Shown: positions 36,472-46,559, counted from the first letter of the stretch. The stretch is DNA of 64,000 bases from Oscillospiraceae bacterium (GCA_015068735.1 SVJW01000007.1:1-64000), one strand, 5' to 3'. Notes: generated by a model from the letters alone, not told the origin. Numbers and translations: made by a program.

Positions 36472-37257
36472 TTATTCTGTGGGAGTTTGGGTTACTGTGG
36501 TGCTGGAATCCTCGTCAACTTCGCCCTGAATAGGTGCCGGGGGGTTAGTCGGCTCCTCGGTAGGAACTTCCGGAGGATTTTCCGGTTCGGTAGGTTCTTC
36601 TGTGGGAACTTCGGGACCTTCGGGAATATCTTCCTCGAAACTTCTGCTGTCGTATGCTATATAAGTAACGACGCTGTCCTCTTCCCTGATTTCACTTCCG
36701 AATACATTCTTGTCTCCGCCTTGGTTTTCAATAACAGATATAAAGGCATCCATAGAAATTCGCTGTCCGTTGTCACGAATTTCCGTTTCTTCTGTAATGC
36801 GAACTCTTCTGGTTTCCACCTTTTTACCGCTGTTATCGTAAAGGTCGGCAGAAATTGCATAACCTTCCTCGCTTTCGAGCATGAAAATTCTGTCGCTGTT
36901 AAAAACAAGTCCGTAGTAGGTAATTGTCTCTATTTCATCGTCTTCCTCTTCTTCATCCTCGCCGGAAATGGTTTCGCCGCCTTTTAACTCTTCCTGTTGT
37001 TCCTGAGGTTTGTTTGCATTATTTTTATTTCCGTCGGAATTCAGTACTATCAATCCAATAATTATAGCTACAACAAGCACTGCCGCAAGTCCTGCCGCAA
37101 CATATATAAGGGGAGAAATCTTTTCTTCTTCCTTTTTATTATACACGCCTCTTCTTGCGCTGCTGTATTTGTCGCTTTCCGTACGGTCTATGTGAGGTTT
37201 AACCTCTTCTTCCGGTTTAAATATAAAAGTATCGTTTTTATCGTTAAAATCGTTCAT
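36472..37257 (-). CDS. Single-pass membrane protein with acidic low-complexity tail
   Basis: A 261-residue protein. Cytoplasmic N-terminus of about 47 residues, one helix at 48-72 (SPLIYVAAGLAAVLVVAIIIGLIVL), a Glu/Asp-rich stretch, a small beta-type domain at about 108-205, and a C-terminal Pro/Thr/Glu-rich tail with EVPTEEPT repeats. It starts 17 bp after the gyrA stop and has GAGGTGAGA upstream, so it is likely co-transcribed with gyrA. No family recognised; the extracytoplasmic domain may be sensory or wall-associated. Confidence 0.7.
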   Translation of the reverse strand: MNDFNDKNDTFIFKPEEEVKPHIDRTESDKYSSARRGVYNKKEEEKISPLIYVAAGLAAVLVVAIIIGLIVLNSDGNKNNANKPQEQQEELKGGETISGEDEEEEDDEIETITYYGLVFNSDRIFMLESEEGYAISADLYDNSGKKVETRRVRITEETEIRDNGQRISMDAFISVIENQGGDKNVFGSEIREEDSVVTYIAYDSRSFEEDIPEGPEVPTEEPTEPENPPEVPTEEPTNPPAPIQGEVDEDSSTTVTQTPTE

Positions 37258-37274
37258 ATTCTCACCTCTGAAAA

Positions 37275-39824
37275 TTATTCAGTTTCCTCTGCAGGTGCAG
37301 TTTCTTCCTGTGCAGGTGCTTCTGCAGTATTTTCGGGAGACTGTTCTTCTGTCTCTTCTTCGGGTTCCTCGTGCTCGGTAAGACCTATTGAAACAACCTT
37401 TACTCCGTCCTTAAGACGCATAAGGCGTACACCCTTGGTGCTTCTTCCTATAGTGCTGATACCGTCTGCAGGAATTCTTATAATAACACCCTCTGAGGTA
37501 ATCATCATAATATCCTCGTTATCCTTAACGGTGGTTACACTTACAACATTACCCGTCACATCGCTGCATTTATATGTCTTTACACCTACGCCGCCACGGG
37601 ACTGAACACGGTATTCGGAAAGTTCAGTTCTCTTACCGTAGCCAAGCTCGGTAACTGCAAGAAGCTGTGTATCCTCCTGTGCGAGACACATTCCGACAAT
37701 GTAATCTCCACCGCGGAGAGTGATAGCCTTAACACCGCGGGTTACTCTGCCCATAGAGCGAACATCCTTTTCATTAAAGCGGATTGCCATACCGTTATAA
37801 GTACCGATAACAATATCGTTTTCGCCATTTGTAAGTTCAACTCTGATAAGCTCGTCACCCTCATCAAGGGAAATACCGATGATACCGCCCTTTCTGGAGG
37901 TATTATAATCTGTAACGGAAGTCTTTTTAATAACGCCGTTTCTTGTACACATAAGAAGGTATTTATCATCCTCAAACTCACGAAGGGCTATGAGAGCTGT
38001 TACATATTCGTCCTTTTCCACGGGGAGCAGGTTTACAATTGCGCTACCCTTTGCCTGACGGCTGGATTCGGGAATCTGATAACCTTTCAGACGGTACATT
38101 CTGCCACGGTTGGTGAAGAACAGCATATTATCGTGGGTTGATGCCACCATAATGGTCTTTACAAAGTCCTCATCCTTGGTGGTCATACCCTTTATACCCT
38201 TACCGCCACGGTGCTGGCTTGTATATGTGGAAGTGGGCATACGTTTAATATAACCGCTGTTTGTAAGAGTTATTACGCTTTCCTCTTCCTCTATAAGATC
38301 TTCAATATCGATTTCTGTCATAACATTTTCGATATTTGTCTTTCTTTCGTCACCGAACTTGTCGCGGATTTCGGTAAGTTCTTTCTTAATCTGACCGAGA
38401 AGAAGAACTTCATCGGCAAGAAGTGCCGTATATTCCTCAACTTTTGCAGTCAGGTCATTATATTCCTCGTCGATTTTTTCGCCGTTCAATCTCTGGAGCT
38501 GTGCAAGACGCATATCAAGTACGCTCTGTGCCTGAATATCGGAAAAACCGAATTTTGCCATAAGATTTTCCTTGGCATCGTCATAGGAATTTCTGATTAC
38601 TTCTATAACTTCATCAATATTTGCAAGAGCAATGCGGAGACCTTCAAGTATATGCATTCTTGCTTCCGCTTTTGCCTTGTCATACTTAATTCTTCTTGTA
38701 ACGATTTCTTTCTGGAATGTTATAAAGTTATCAAGAACTTCTTTAAGACCCATTGTTTTGGGCTTTCCGTCACAGATAGCAAGAAGATTTACGCTGAAGC
38801 TGTCCTGAAGACGTGTATATTTATAAAGCTGATTAAGTACAACCTGGGGATTTGCATCTCTTTTAAGGAAAATTTCAAGACGGATGCCCACACGGTCTGA
38901 TGAATGGTCATCAATATCGGAAAGTCCCTCGATTTTTTTCTCCTTAACCAGGTTTGCAATGGATTCAACAAGCATTTTCTTGTTAACCTGATAAGGAAGC
39001 TCGGTAACGATAATTGAGCTTGTACCATCCTTATGCTCTTCAATGTTTGCTTTTGCACGGATTACGATTTTACCCCTACCTGTATTGTATGCGCTTCTGA
39101 TACCGCTTCTTCCCATAATAGTACCGCTTGTGGGGAAGTCGGGACCCTGAATATGCTCCATAAGTTCCTCAACGGTAATGTCAGGATTATCAATCTGCGC
39201 CATTGCACCGTTAAGTACTTCCGTAAGGTTATGGGGAGGGATATTTGTCGCCATACCAACGGCAATACCGCTACTTCCGTTGATGAGAAGTGTGGGTATT
39301 CTTGTGGGGAGAATTGTGGGTTCTTTTCTCTTTTCATCGAAGTTGGGAGCAAAGTCTACTGTGTCCTTTTCGATATTTTCGAGAAGAACGTTTGCAAGTT
39401 TACTCATTCTTGCCTCGGTATAACGGTAAGCAGCAGGCGGATCGCCGTCAACTGAACCGAAGTTACCGTGACCTTCGATAAGGGGATAACGCATGGAGAA
39501 ATCCTGCGCCAATCTTACAAGTGCATCATAAACGGAAGCATCACCGTGGGGATGATATCTACCGATAACGTTACCTACTGTGGTAGCTGATTTGAAGTAA
39601 GGCTTATCGTGAGTAAGATTTTCCTCGTACATTGAATAAAGAATTCTTCTGTGTACGGGTTTAAGACCATCACGCACGTCGGGGAGCGCACGGCTTACGA
39701 TAACGCTCATTGCGTAGTCAATGAACGCCTCTTTCATCCTTTTTTCAATATCAATATCTACAATGGTCTGGGTATCGAAGTATTCCTCGAAATGGGAATC
39801 TTCGTATTTTTTATTTTTAGCCAT
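37275..39824 (-). CDS. gyrA: DNA gyrase subunit A
   Basis: Breakage-reunion subunit of gyrase, 849 residues. The catalytic tyrosine is Tyr135 in AAYRYTEARM. The winged-helix region reads HPHGDASVYDALVRLAQ (91-107); Ala96 stands where E. coli has Ser83, and Asp100 where it has Asp87. The C-terminal part contains the six-bladed DNA-wrapping domain with a GyrA-box-like QSRGGVGVKTYK near 728. The protein ends in an acidic Glu-rich tail. It lies downstream of gyrB, separated by repeat copy C rather than being directly adjacent. ATG 39824 has AAAGGAC upstream. Confidence 0.97.
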   Translation of the reverse strand: MAKNKKYEDSHFEEYFDTQTIVDIDIEKRMKEAFIDYAMSVIVSRALPDVRDGLKPVHRRILYSMYEENLTHDKPYFKSATTVGNVIGRYHPHGDASVYDALVRLAQDFSMRYPLIEGHGNFGSVDGDPPAAYRYTEARMSKLANVLLENIEKDTVDFAPNFDEKRKEPTILPTRIPTLLINGSSGIAVGMATNIPPHNLTEVLNGAMAQIDNPDITVEELMEHIQGPDFPTSGTIMGRSGIRSAYNTGRGKIVIRAKANIEEHKDGTSSIIVTELPYQVNKKMLVESIANLVKEKKIEGLSDIDDHSSDRVGIRLEIFLKRDANPQVVLNQLYKYTRLQDSFSVNLLAICDGKPKTMGLKEVLDNFITFQKEIVTRRIKYDKAKAEARMHILEGLRIALANIDEVIEVIRNSYDDAKENLMAKFGFSDIQAQSVLDMRLAQLQRLNGEKIDEEYNDLTAKVEEYTALLADEVLLLGQIKKELTEIRDKFGDERKTNIENVMTEIDIEDLIEEEESVITLTNSGYIKRMPTSTYTSQHRGGKGIKGMTTKDEDFVKTIMVASTHDNMLFFTNRGRMYRLKGYQIPESSRQAKGSAIVNLLPVEKDEYVTALIALREFEDDKYLLMCTRNGVIKKTSVTDYNTSRKGGIIGISLDEGDELIRVELTNGENDIVIGTYNGMAIRFNEKDVRSMGRVTRGVKAITLRGGDYIVGMCLAQEDTQLLAVTELGYGKRTELSEYRVQSRGGVGVKTYKCSDVTGNVVSVTTVKDNEDIMMITSEGVIIRIPADGISTIGRSTKGVRLMRLKDGVKVVSIGLTEHEEPEEETEEQSPENTAEAPAQEETAPAEETE

Positions 39825-39862
39825 TTCGTTTTGTCCTTTCCTATCCTAAAGGATATGGGGAT

Positions 39863-40143
39863 TGTTAAGGGATTTACCCCTTGACACTGTAAAATCATCA
39901 AAAACGGGGGCGTGTACCTCGTTTTTAACTCCTTGCAATTAATTACATATCGAAAAGATAGCAGTGATAACGAAATCTTTTCGAAGAGGAAAAACATAGG
40001 TTGTAAACTGAGCTACATAGCGAAGTGAAACCATCCTATGTTTTGACGACGCGGTGAGCGGTGCGCGAGCGAAAGCCCCTTACTCGAAAGTGAATGTTTT
40101 ATTTATAAAACTTCGCTTTCGAAAGGATGGCGTTGCCATCCGC
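39863..40143 (-). repeat. Dispersed structured repeat, family II, copy C
   Basis: Read on the minus strand, it starts right after the gyrB stop. Its first 83 bases (40143 to 40061) and last about 60 (39925 to 39865) match 48863-48945 and 48977-49042 after jag. Hairpins: GGATGGC-AAC-GCCATCC, a stem around AAAGCGAAGTTTTAT, and AAAAACG-loop-CGTTTTT. The middle differs: here about 135 bp contain AAACATAGG/CCTATGTTT and CGAAAAGAT/ATCTTTTCG hairpins absent in copy D. It fills most of the 319-bp gyrA-gyrB spacer. Confidence 0.8.
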
Positions 40144-42081
40144 TTATACATCAAGGTTTGTTACATACTGTGCATTTTCTTCAATAAACTGACGTCTCGG
40201 CTCAACTTCATCGCCCATAAGAATACTGAATATTTCATCAGCTTTCTGTGCATCTTCAAGCGTTACTTTAAGGAGAATTCTGTTTTTTGGATCCATTGTT
40301 GTTTCCCAGAGTTCTTCAGGATTCATTTCACCAAGACCTTTGTAACGGCTGATCTCAACCTTTGCATTAGGCTCACCGTTCTTCATTTCTTCGCTTATCT
40401 GGTCTCTTTCCTCATCGCTGAATGCAACCTGACTCTTCTTACCTCTTGAAATCTTGTAAAGCGGAGGTTTAGCAAGGTAAATATGACCTGTTTCTACAAG
40501 TTCACGCATAAATCTGAAGAAGAATGTAAGAAGAAGTGTCTGTATATGAGCACCGTCCACATCGGCATCCGCCATAATAATTACTTTGTCGTAACGAAGC
40601 TTTTCAATATTGAATTCTCCGCCGATACCTGTTCCCAGCGCCTGAATTACGGGAGTAAGCTTATCGTTTCCGTAAACCTTGTCCTCTCTCGCCTTTTCAA
40701 CGTTCAGCATCTTACCCCAAAGAGGAAGAATAGCTTGATACTTACTGTCACGACCGTTTTTAGCGGAGCCGCCGGCGCTATCACCCTCGACGATGTATAT
40801 TTCAGTCTTTGTGGGATCTTTTACTATACAGTCGGTTAATTTACCGGGGAGAGTGGAAGAACCGAGAGGTGTTTTTCTCGTAGCTTCTCTTGCCTTTCTT
40901 GCGGCAAGTCTTGCCCTTGATGCCATAAGTGCTTTTTCAATGATAGATTTACCTACATCGGGGTTTTCTTCAAGAAAATCTGCCAATTTTTCTTTAAGCA
41001 TATTTTCCACGAGACCGCGGATTTCGGAATTACCTAACTTTGTCTTTGTCTGTCCCTCGAACTGAGGCTCTTCAAGTTTAACGGAAATTACGGCTACAAG
41101 ACCTTCTCTTGCATCTTCGCCTGTAAGTTCTTCATTATCCTTAATAAGCTTGTACTTTTTTCCGTATTCAACAAGCACTTTTGTAAGAGCTGCCTTAAAG
41201 CCTGTTTCATGAGTACCGCCTTCAGTAGTGGAAATGTTATTTGCAAACGATTCTATAATTTCATCATAACCGTTGTTCCATTGGAGAGCAACCTCAGCCA
41301 TGGAGCCGTTTTTCTCACCGCTTACATAAATAACGTCTGTGTGAATTTCCTCGAGAGTATCTTTTCTCGATTTTTTGTCGTTTAATATATATGAAACGAA
41401 GTTCTTTATACCGCCGTCATAATGAAGAATTTCTTCTTTTTTATCTTCACGGTCATCCTTGAATATAATCTTTATACCACCGTTTAAGAATGCCTGTTCA
41501 CGAAGTCTCTTTAAAAGAACATCGTAATCGTAAACAGTTTCTTCAAATATTTCACCATCTGCCCAGAAAGTAACCTGAGTTCCGGTTTTATCGGTTTTTC
41601 CTATTGTATGAACCTCACCGTCGGGAACGCCACGCTTATAGCTTTGGAACCATACATTTTCACCATCGTGAACTTCAACCTCAAGTTTTGTGGAAAGAGC
41701 ATTAACAACAGACGCACCAACACCGTGAAGACCGCCGGAAACCTTGTATCCGCCGCCTCCGAACTTACCGCCTGCATGGAGAACGGTGAAAATAACGTCG
41801 ATTGTGGAAATACCCATTTTGGGATGAATTCCGTGGGGCATACCACGTCCGTTATCCTTAACCGTTACGGAATTGTCGGCATTTAAGGTTACATTAATCT
41901 CGGTACAGTAGCCTGCCAAAGCTTCGTCAATACTGTTGTCCACGATTTCGTAAACAAGGTGATGAAGACCCCTTGCTGAAGTTGATCCGATATACATACC
42001 GGGTCTTTTTCTTACGGCTTCAAGCCCTTCCAATACTTGTATTTGAGTTTCGTCATAGGAAGTGTTAATTTTCTGTTCCAA
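40144..42081 (-). CDS. gyrB: DNA gyrase subunit B
   Basis: ATPase subunit of gyrase. Motifs: [13 protein letters not shown] (ATP-Mg site), [25 protein letters not shown], the Toprim signatures [12 protein letters not shown] and [11 protein letters not shown], and the C-terminal [20 protein letters not shown] favour a TTG start at 42081: it lies eight bases after AAAGGA and gives the family N-terminus [32 protein letters not shown] in register. An ATG at 42090 sits directly on the ribosome site. Product is 645 residues. The start overlaps the end of remB, so translation is probably coupled. Confidence 0.97.
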   Translation of the reverse strand: MEQKINTSYDETQIQVLEGLEAVRKRPGMYIGSTSARGLHHLVYEIVDNSIDEALAGYCTEINVTLNADNSVTVKDNGRGMPHGIHPKMGISTIDVIFTVLHAGGKFGGGGYKVSGGLHGVGASVVNALSTKLEVEVHDGENVWFQSYKRGVPDGEVHTIGKTDKTGTQVTFWADGEIFEETVYDYDVLLKRLREQAFLNGGIKIIFKDDREDKKEEILHYDGGIKNFVSYILNDKKSRKDTLEEIHTDVIYVSGEKNGSMAEVALQWNNGYDEIIESFANNISTTEGGTHETGFKAALTKVLVEYGKKYKLIKDNEELTGEDAREGLVAVISVKLEEPQFEGQTKTKLGNSEIRGLVENMLKEKLADFLEENPDVGKSIIEKALMASRARLAARKAREATRKTPLGSSTLPGKLTDCIVKDPTKTEIYIVEGDSAGGSAKNGRDSKYQAILPLWGKMLNVEKAREDKVYGNDKLTPVIQALGTGIGGEFNIEKLRYDKVIIMADADVDGAHIQTLLLTFFFRFMRELVETGHIYLAKPPLYKISRGKKSQVAFSDEERDQISEEMKNGEPNAKVEISRYKGLGEMNPEELWETTMDPKNRILLKVTLEDAQKADEIFSILMGDEVEPRRQFIEENAQYVTNLDV

Positions 42082-42337
42082 ATGAGTCATTCCTTTCTGC
42101 TCTTTTCTGTAGTGTCTGAGTGGAAATGTGCGTAAAAACTACCTTTTCGCCATTCTTTCTGTCTTCCAAAATATATGTTTTGGGAATTTCATATCCTATA
42201 TATTCCGTGTTACCTTTTTTCTCATTTATACGGAGAAATTCCCTTGTTTTTTTACTGACGGATGTGTTTTCCAAATCAAAAATTCCTATTATATTCTTTT
42301 TTGAAATTACTTTTCCTTCACCTATGTGCAAAAACAT
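42065..42337 (-). CDS. remB: DUF370 protein, RemB/YaaB type
   Basis: A 90-residue protein whose first 35 residues ([34 protein letters not shown]) match the DUF370 family; the B. subtilis member next to recF and gyrB is YaaB (RemB), linked to control of matrix genes. It starts within the recF stop (TAATG, one-base overlap) and ends 16 bases inside gyrB. The conserved position between recF and gyrB supports the name; a DNA-binding role is known for the related RemA and is only inferred here. Confidence 0.85.
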   Translation of the reverse strand: MFLHIGEGKVISKKNIIGIFDLENTSVSKKTREFLRINEKKGNTEYIGYEIPKTYILEDRKNGEKVVFTHISTQTLQKRAERNDSFGTEN

Positions 42338-43392
42338 TAAATCACCAATTTACCATCTTTTATTTTTATAATATTTGCATTATCGTTAAAGTAATTTTCA
42401 ACATCTGTGCAGGTTATTATAATCTGTTTTCCTTTTATATGTGATATTAAAAATTCACGTCGATTTTTATCCAGTTCACTTAAAATATCATCAAGTAACA
42501 TTACGGGATATTCACCAGTTTCTTCTTTAATTATTTCCGTTTCTGCCAGTTTAAGACTTAAAACTGCAGTTCTTATCTGCCCCTGACTGGCATAATTTTT
42601 CGCAAGCTTACCGTTAATGTAAATATCTATATCATCACGGTGAACTCCCACCATACAAAAGAGGTTTTCTTTCTCTTTTTCCTTGTATTCGGTAAGTTTT
42701 TCAAGATAATTTTCACCTGATTTAACAGACGGACTGTAAAGGAGTGAAAGCTCCTCTTTTCCGCCGGAAATTTCTTTTTGAATTTCTTTAGCCTTTTGAT
42801 TTATTCTTTCAATATAGCTTGAACGAATCATCATAATACGGCTACCCGTTTCAGCTAATTTTTCATTCCATACATCGAGTGTTTCATACTGCCTTGATTT
42901 TAAAAGAGCCGTCTTCTGAGCGAGTATATTTCTGTATTTTATAAGCTCTCTTATGTAATTCGGACGAAGTGGCATAATAGAACTGTCGCAGAATTTACGC
43001 CTTAATTCAGGCATTCCTTTAATAATACTCATTTCATCGGGAGTGAAAAGAACACATATAAAATTACCGAGCAGCTGACTTGTTTTTTTAAGTTCTATTT
43101 CGTTTATATATATTTCTTTTCTTTTTCCGCTTAGAAATTTTATATCGCTTTCAAGCTTTCTTTCCCTGTTTTCAAAAGAAAGAGAAATTCTTGCTTCTTT
43201 TTCACCGTCTTTTATAACTTCTTTTCCTCCACTGCGAAAGCTTCTTCCGTATGAAAAATAATATACGGCTTCAAGTATGTTTGTTTTTCCCATACCGTTT
43301 TCGCCGTGTATTATATTTACACCGTCAGTAAAAGAAATGTTTTCATATTCATAATTTCTGAAATTATAAAGTTCTAAATTAGAGGCTTTCAT
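42337..43392 (-). CDS. recF: DNA repair ATPase RecF
   Basis: 351-residue SMC/ABC-type ATPase that helps load RecA at single-strand gaps. Walker A HGENGMGKTNILEAVYYFSYGRSFR near residues 29-53, signature-type YASQGQIRTAVLSLKLAE near 267-284 and Walker B MLLDDILSELD near 303-313. It overlaps yaaA by four bases (ATGA) and remB by one, as in the usual dnaN-yaaA-recF cluster. Confidence 0.96.
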   Translation of the reverse strand: MKASNLELYNFRNYEYENISFTDGVNIIHGENGMGKTNILEAVYYFSYGRSFRSGGKEVIKDGEKEARISLSFENRERKLESDIKFLSGKRKEIYINEIELKKTSQLLGNFICVLFTPDEMSIIKGMPELRRKFCDSSIMPLRPNYIRELIKYRNILAQKTALLKSRQYETLDVWNEKLAETGSRIMMIRSSYIERINQKAKEIQKEISGGKEELSLLYSPSVKSGENYLEKLTEYKEKEKENLFCMVGVHRDDIDIYINGKLAKNYASQGQIRTAVLSLKLAETEIIKEETGEYPVMLLDDILSELDKNRREFLISHIKGKQIIITCTDVENYFNDNANIIKIKDGKLVI

Positions 43393-43595
43393 CCTATTTC
43401 AAATTCCTCATCATCTAATTTAAATATATCGCCTTTATAAAGCTTTCTGCCGCGTCTGAGCTCTTTTTCACCGTTAACGGTAACTAAACCCTCTAAAATG
43501 ATTTCCTTGGCGTGTGCGCCATTTTCAGCGATTCCACAGTACTTTAATGCAGAGTCAAGCTTTATATATTCTGTTGTAATTTCAATTTTTTCCAT
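43389..43595 (-). CDS. yaaA: S4-domain RNA-binding protein YaaA
   Basis: A 68-residue protein consisting of an S4-like fold: YIKLDSALKYCGIAENGAHAKEIILEGLVTVNG then RRGRKLYKGDIFKLDD. Members in this position between dnaN and recF are RNA-binding proteins thought to act in ribosome assembly. Overlaps recF by four bases; 55 bp after dnaN. Confidence 0.93.
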   Translation of the reverse strand: MEKIEITTEYIKLDSALKYCGIAENGAHAKEIILEGLVTVNGEKELRRGRKLYKGDIFKLDDEEFEIG

Positions 43596-43650
43596 AATTT
43601 TGTCCTTTTGCGGGACGTCGGAAACCGCCGTCCCCTACATTTTCTATTTA

Positions 43651-44751
43651 TTAAATACGAACGGGAAGTACCATAAACAAACAGCTTTCGTCGTCAACGG
43701 AGTTAATAATAAGGGGATTAAAGGGAGAATTCATTTTAAGTTCAATTTCATCACCCTCACATCTTGAAACTGCATCGTGAAGATATTTATAGTTGAAACC
43801 TATTTCAAGGCTTTCACCGAAGTGGTCACATTCAACAATATCATTTACCTTACCGAGTACTGTTTCACAGCTTATGATGATTTTACCGTCTTCAAAACGG
43901 AAACGAACGCAGTTTTTACTTACTTCATCAATAATAGGCTCAACTCTTTCAATAGCTTTGTTGAAAGAATAGCAATCTGTCTTTACAATATACTTTGATT
44001 CAGAGGGAATAGTATTTTTATAAGAGAAGAATTCACCCTCTATAAGACGGGATGTAATTGTAACACCCTCCCCCTCTATAAGAGCATAGTTTTCGCTGAA
44101 TGAAATAGTAATATCTTCATCCTTGCTTCCGCTTATAATTTTTGAAATTTCACTCTGTGTTTTTCCGGGAATAATGAATTTAGAGTCGTTATTTTCACCG
44201 GGGAGCTCCATTTTTGTAAGAGCAAGACGGTATCCGTCAACTGAAACAACTGTTAAAACATTATTTTCAATCTCATAAAGAGAGCCTGTTAATATTTTTC
44301 TTGCATTATCAAGAGAAACCGCAAAAAGGGTTTTTCCTATAATTTCACGGAGTTTGTCACTTTTAAGAGTAATGCTGCTCTTTTTTGCAATCATGGGAGG
44401 CTGAGGAAATTCGTCAGCATTAAGACCTACTATTTTATAGTCTGCATTTTTACAAACAATAGAAACATTAAGCTTATCGTTTACGGTAACTTCACAAACA
44501 TCCTCAGGAAGTTTTCTTATAATATCGCTGAGCATTTTGGAATTAACAACTATACTTCCCTCTTCACTTATGTTTGCAGAGATTGAAGTCTTGATTGAAA
44601 TTTCAAGATTGTTTGAAAGAAGTGTAAGTGTACCGCCTGTTGCAGTGAGAAGTATTCCCTCTAAATGAGGAATGGGGCTTTTAACGGCAACTGCCTTTGA
44701 AACAATATTTATAGCTTCAGAAAAAGCTTTTGTATCACAGAAAAATTTCAT
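43651..44751 (-). CDS. dnaN: DNA polymerase III beta sliding clamp
   Basis: 366-residue ring-forming clamp with three repeats of the clamp fold. Recognisable parts include MKFFCDTKAFSEAINIVSKAVAVKSPIPHLEGI at the N-terminus, NADEFP near residue 123, and the C-terminal CLFMVLPVRI, which matches the [MV]-M-P-[VM]-R end of the family. Located between dnaA and yaaA in the standard order and separated from dnaA by a 180-bp spacer holding DnaA-box-like repeats. Confidence 0.97.
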   Translation of the reverse strand: MKFFCDTKAFSEAINIVSKAVAVKSPIPHLEGILLTATGGTLTLLSNNLEISIKTSISANISEEGSIVVNSKMLSDIIRKLPEDVCEVTVNDKLNVSIVCKNADYKIVGLNADEFPQPPMIAKKSSITLKSDKLREIIGKTLFAVSLDNARKILTGSLYEIENNVLTVVSVDGYRLALTKMELPGENNDSKFIIPGKTQSEISKIISGSKDEDITISFSENYALIEGEGVTITSRLIEGEFFSYKNTIPSESKYIVKTDCYSFNKAIERVEPIIDEVSKNCVRFRFEDGKIIISCETVLGKVNDIVECDHFGESLEIGFNYKYLHDAVSRCEGDEIELKMNSPFNPLIINSVDDESCLFMVLPVRI

Positions 44752-44823
44752 TTTATTTTCATCCTTTCTCCCAATATATAATAAATATATATTTTTATAA
44801 GTATTAGTAGTATATGTTTAAAC

Positions 44824-44887
44824 TGTTTATAACAGGTAAAAGTGCCTTTATAAAGGAAAACTGCCTGTTGATAAAAACTGTTTATAA
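44824..44887 (-). other. oriC-type DnaA-box cluster in the dnaA-dnaN spacer
   Basis: Three 9-mers in the same orientation: TGTTTATAA at 44824, TGTTGATAA at 44866 and TGTTTATAA at 44879, i.e. TTATNAACA on the minus strand. A palindromic CTGTTAATTAACAG at 44910 is adjacent. Together with the cluster upstream of dnaA this resembles the bipartite origin of Bacillus. All deviate from TTATNCACA at the same position. Confidence 0.6.
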
Positions 44888-44931
44888 ATAAATGAGTTTT
44901 TTAGAGCTTTCTGTTAATTAACAGGAAACTG

Positions 44932-46230
44932 TTAATTATTACTCCCTTTAATGTCGTTTATAAGTCCTTCAACATTGAATCTGAAAGCTTCATCTTTCTC
45001 CATCAATTTTTTTATTTCTTTACAAGCGTAAACAACCGTTGAATGATCTTTATTGAAACATGCGCCTGCTTTTGCGTTTGAATAGTCTAAAATTTCTCTT
45101 ATTAAATACATAGAAACCTGACGTGCAAGAGCTATTTCCTTTGTTCTTTTATTGGAATATATATCTTCTTTCCTTATGTCATAGAATTTAGCGCAGGTTT
45201 CAATTATGCTTTCGGGTGTTATTGCGTTTTCACCCATTTTTACATATTCACTTAATATTCCCATAACCATATCAAGGGTTATTTCTTTATTAAGAAGACT
45301 GCGGTATGCAACAACTCTGTTAAATATACCCTCAAGTTCACGGATATTAGAAGGAACTCTTTCAGCTATAAAATCTATTATTTCGTCTGAAATAATAACA
45401 TTTTCATCCTGTGCCTTTTTACGGAGAATTGCCATTCTTGTTTCATAATCAGGTGGAAGAATTTCACACACAAGCCCCCAACCGAAACGGCTTTTTAATC
45501 TTTCAGGGAGAGTTTTCATTTCCTCCGGAGGACGGTCACTTGTAATAACAATCTGTTTATTGGATTCATGAAGAGCATTGAATGTGTGGAAAAACTCTTC
45601 CTCAGTGCTTGTCTTTCCTGCAATAAACTGAATATCATCAATTAAAAGAACATCGATATTTCTGTATTTGTCACGAAATTCCTGGTTTTTGTTATCTTTG
45701 ATTGAATTTATAAGCTCGTTTGTAAACTGTTCTGCAGAAGTGAAAAATATATTTGCATCGGGATTGTCTTTCTTTATGTAATTACCGATAGCGTGCATAA
45801 GATGCGTTTTTCCCAGTCCCACTCCGCCATGAAGGAAAAGCGGGTTATATGCATATGCCGGAACTTCAGCAACGGCAAGAGATGCACTTTGTGCAAAACG
45901 GTTTGAATTACCTACAATGAAATTATCGAAAGTATATTTGTCGTATACCGAGGAAGGTTTAATATTTCTCCTTTCCTCAATCATTTCACCTATAAGAAAT
46001 TCTATTTCATACACCTTACCGGTTATTTCGGCAAGTGTATTTCTGATAAGGTCACAATACCTCATCTCAACCATATTTTTAATTATTTCGGTTTTTACGG
46101 AAAGTTTGAATGTAGTTTCGTCTTTCTGAACAGGCTTTATATCTTTTATCCATGTATTAAAGCCCACGGGAGAAACTTCTTCTTCAAGAATCATGAGACA
46201 CTCTGTCCATATTCTCATTAAATCTGTCAT
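44932..46230 (-). CDS. dnaA: Chromosomal replication initiator DnaA
   Basis: 432-residue AAA+ initiator. Domain I at about 1-80 (TECLMILEEEVSPVGFNTWIKDIKP), a very short domain II, Walker A GGVGLGKTHLMHAIGN near 135-150, Walker B VLLIDDIQFIAGK near 198-210, and domain IV with the DnaA signature KDHSTVVYACKEI near 393-405 (commonly RDHTTV). Compared with B. subtilis (446) domain II is shortened. AAAGGATG precedes ATG 46230. The promoter at 46398-46426 overlaps the box-rich origin, so autoregulation is likely. Confidence 0.97.
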   Translation of the reverse strand: MTDLMRIWTECLMILEEEVSPVGFNTWIKDIKPVQKDETTFKLSVKTEIIKNMVEMRYCDLIRNTLAEITGKVYEIEFLIGEMIEERRNIKPSSVYDKYTFDNFIVGNSNRFAQSASLAVAEVPAYAYNPLFLHGGVGLGKTHLMHAIGNYIKKDNPDANIFFTSAEQFTNELINSIKDNKNQEFRDKYRNIDVLLIDDIQFIAGKTSTEEEFFHTFNALHESNKQIVITSDRPPEEMKTLPERLKSRFGWGLVCEILPPDYETRMAILRKKAQDENVIISDEIIDFIAERVPSNIRELEGIFNRVVAYRSLLNKEITLDMVMGILSEYVKMGENAITPESIIETCAKFYDIRKEDIYSNKRTKEIALARQVSMYLIREILDYSNAKAGACFNKDHSTVVYACKEIKKLMEKDEAFRFNVEGLINDIKGSNN

Positions 46231-46440
46231 AAAAAAACATCCTTTGAAAAATTTATAGTTGTTAACAGGGGTGTTAATAAAATCTGTTGATAAGTGGTGT
46301 AAAAGGTATAAGAAAAAGGGTTTTATGTGTTGATAAAGGATTAAAATGAAAGAAAACCTGTTGATAACCCATATATATTATTTTACCTATCTTATATATT
46401 ATAACTTATATAGCGTCGAATTTCAACAGTTTAAATGCTA
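46231..46440. other. oriC: DnaA-box cluster and AT-rich region upstream of dnaA
   Basis: Four box-like 9-mers in one orientation: TGTTAATAA 46272, TGTTGATAA 46285, 46328 and 46359. They are followed at 46370-46412 by a nearly pure A/T tract, a candidate unwinding element. The gene-strand switch between dnaA (minus) and rpmH (plus) here, with all core genes pointing away, supports the replication origin. This accounts for the spacer 46231-46559 together with the two promoters. Confidence 0.75.
46398..46426 (-). promoter_or_regulatory. dnaA: Sigma-A promoter of dnaA
   Basis: TTGAAA and TATAAT with a 17-bp spacer on the minus strand, about 168 bp upstream of the dnaA start. The transcript would run through the DnaA-box cluster. 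Confidence 0.7.
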
Positions 46441-46465
46441 AAAAATTAAAAATTTAAAAAAATTC

Positions 46466-46494
46466 TTGACAAAAAAGGTGATTTTCTATATACT
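46466..46494 (+). promoter_or_regulatory. rpmH: Strong sigma-A promoter of rpmH operon
   Basis: TTGACA, 17 bp, TATACT, close to consensus and 66 bp upstream of the rpmH start. A/T-rich sequence just before it (46440-46465) may act as an UP element. Confidence 0.88.
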
Positions 46495-46559
46495 AAGCTG
46501 GTATCGTTGTGAAAATAGCCTTTTTTATGGCTTTTATAAATTTAAGGAGGTGCAGATAA

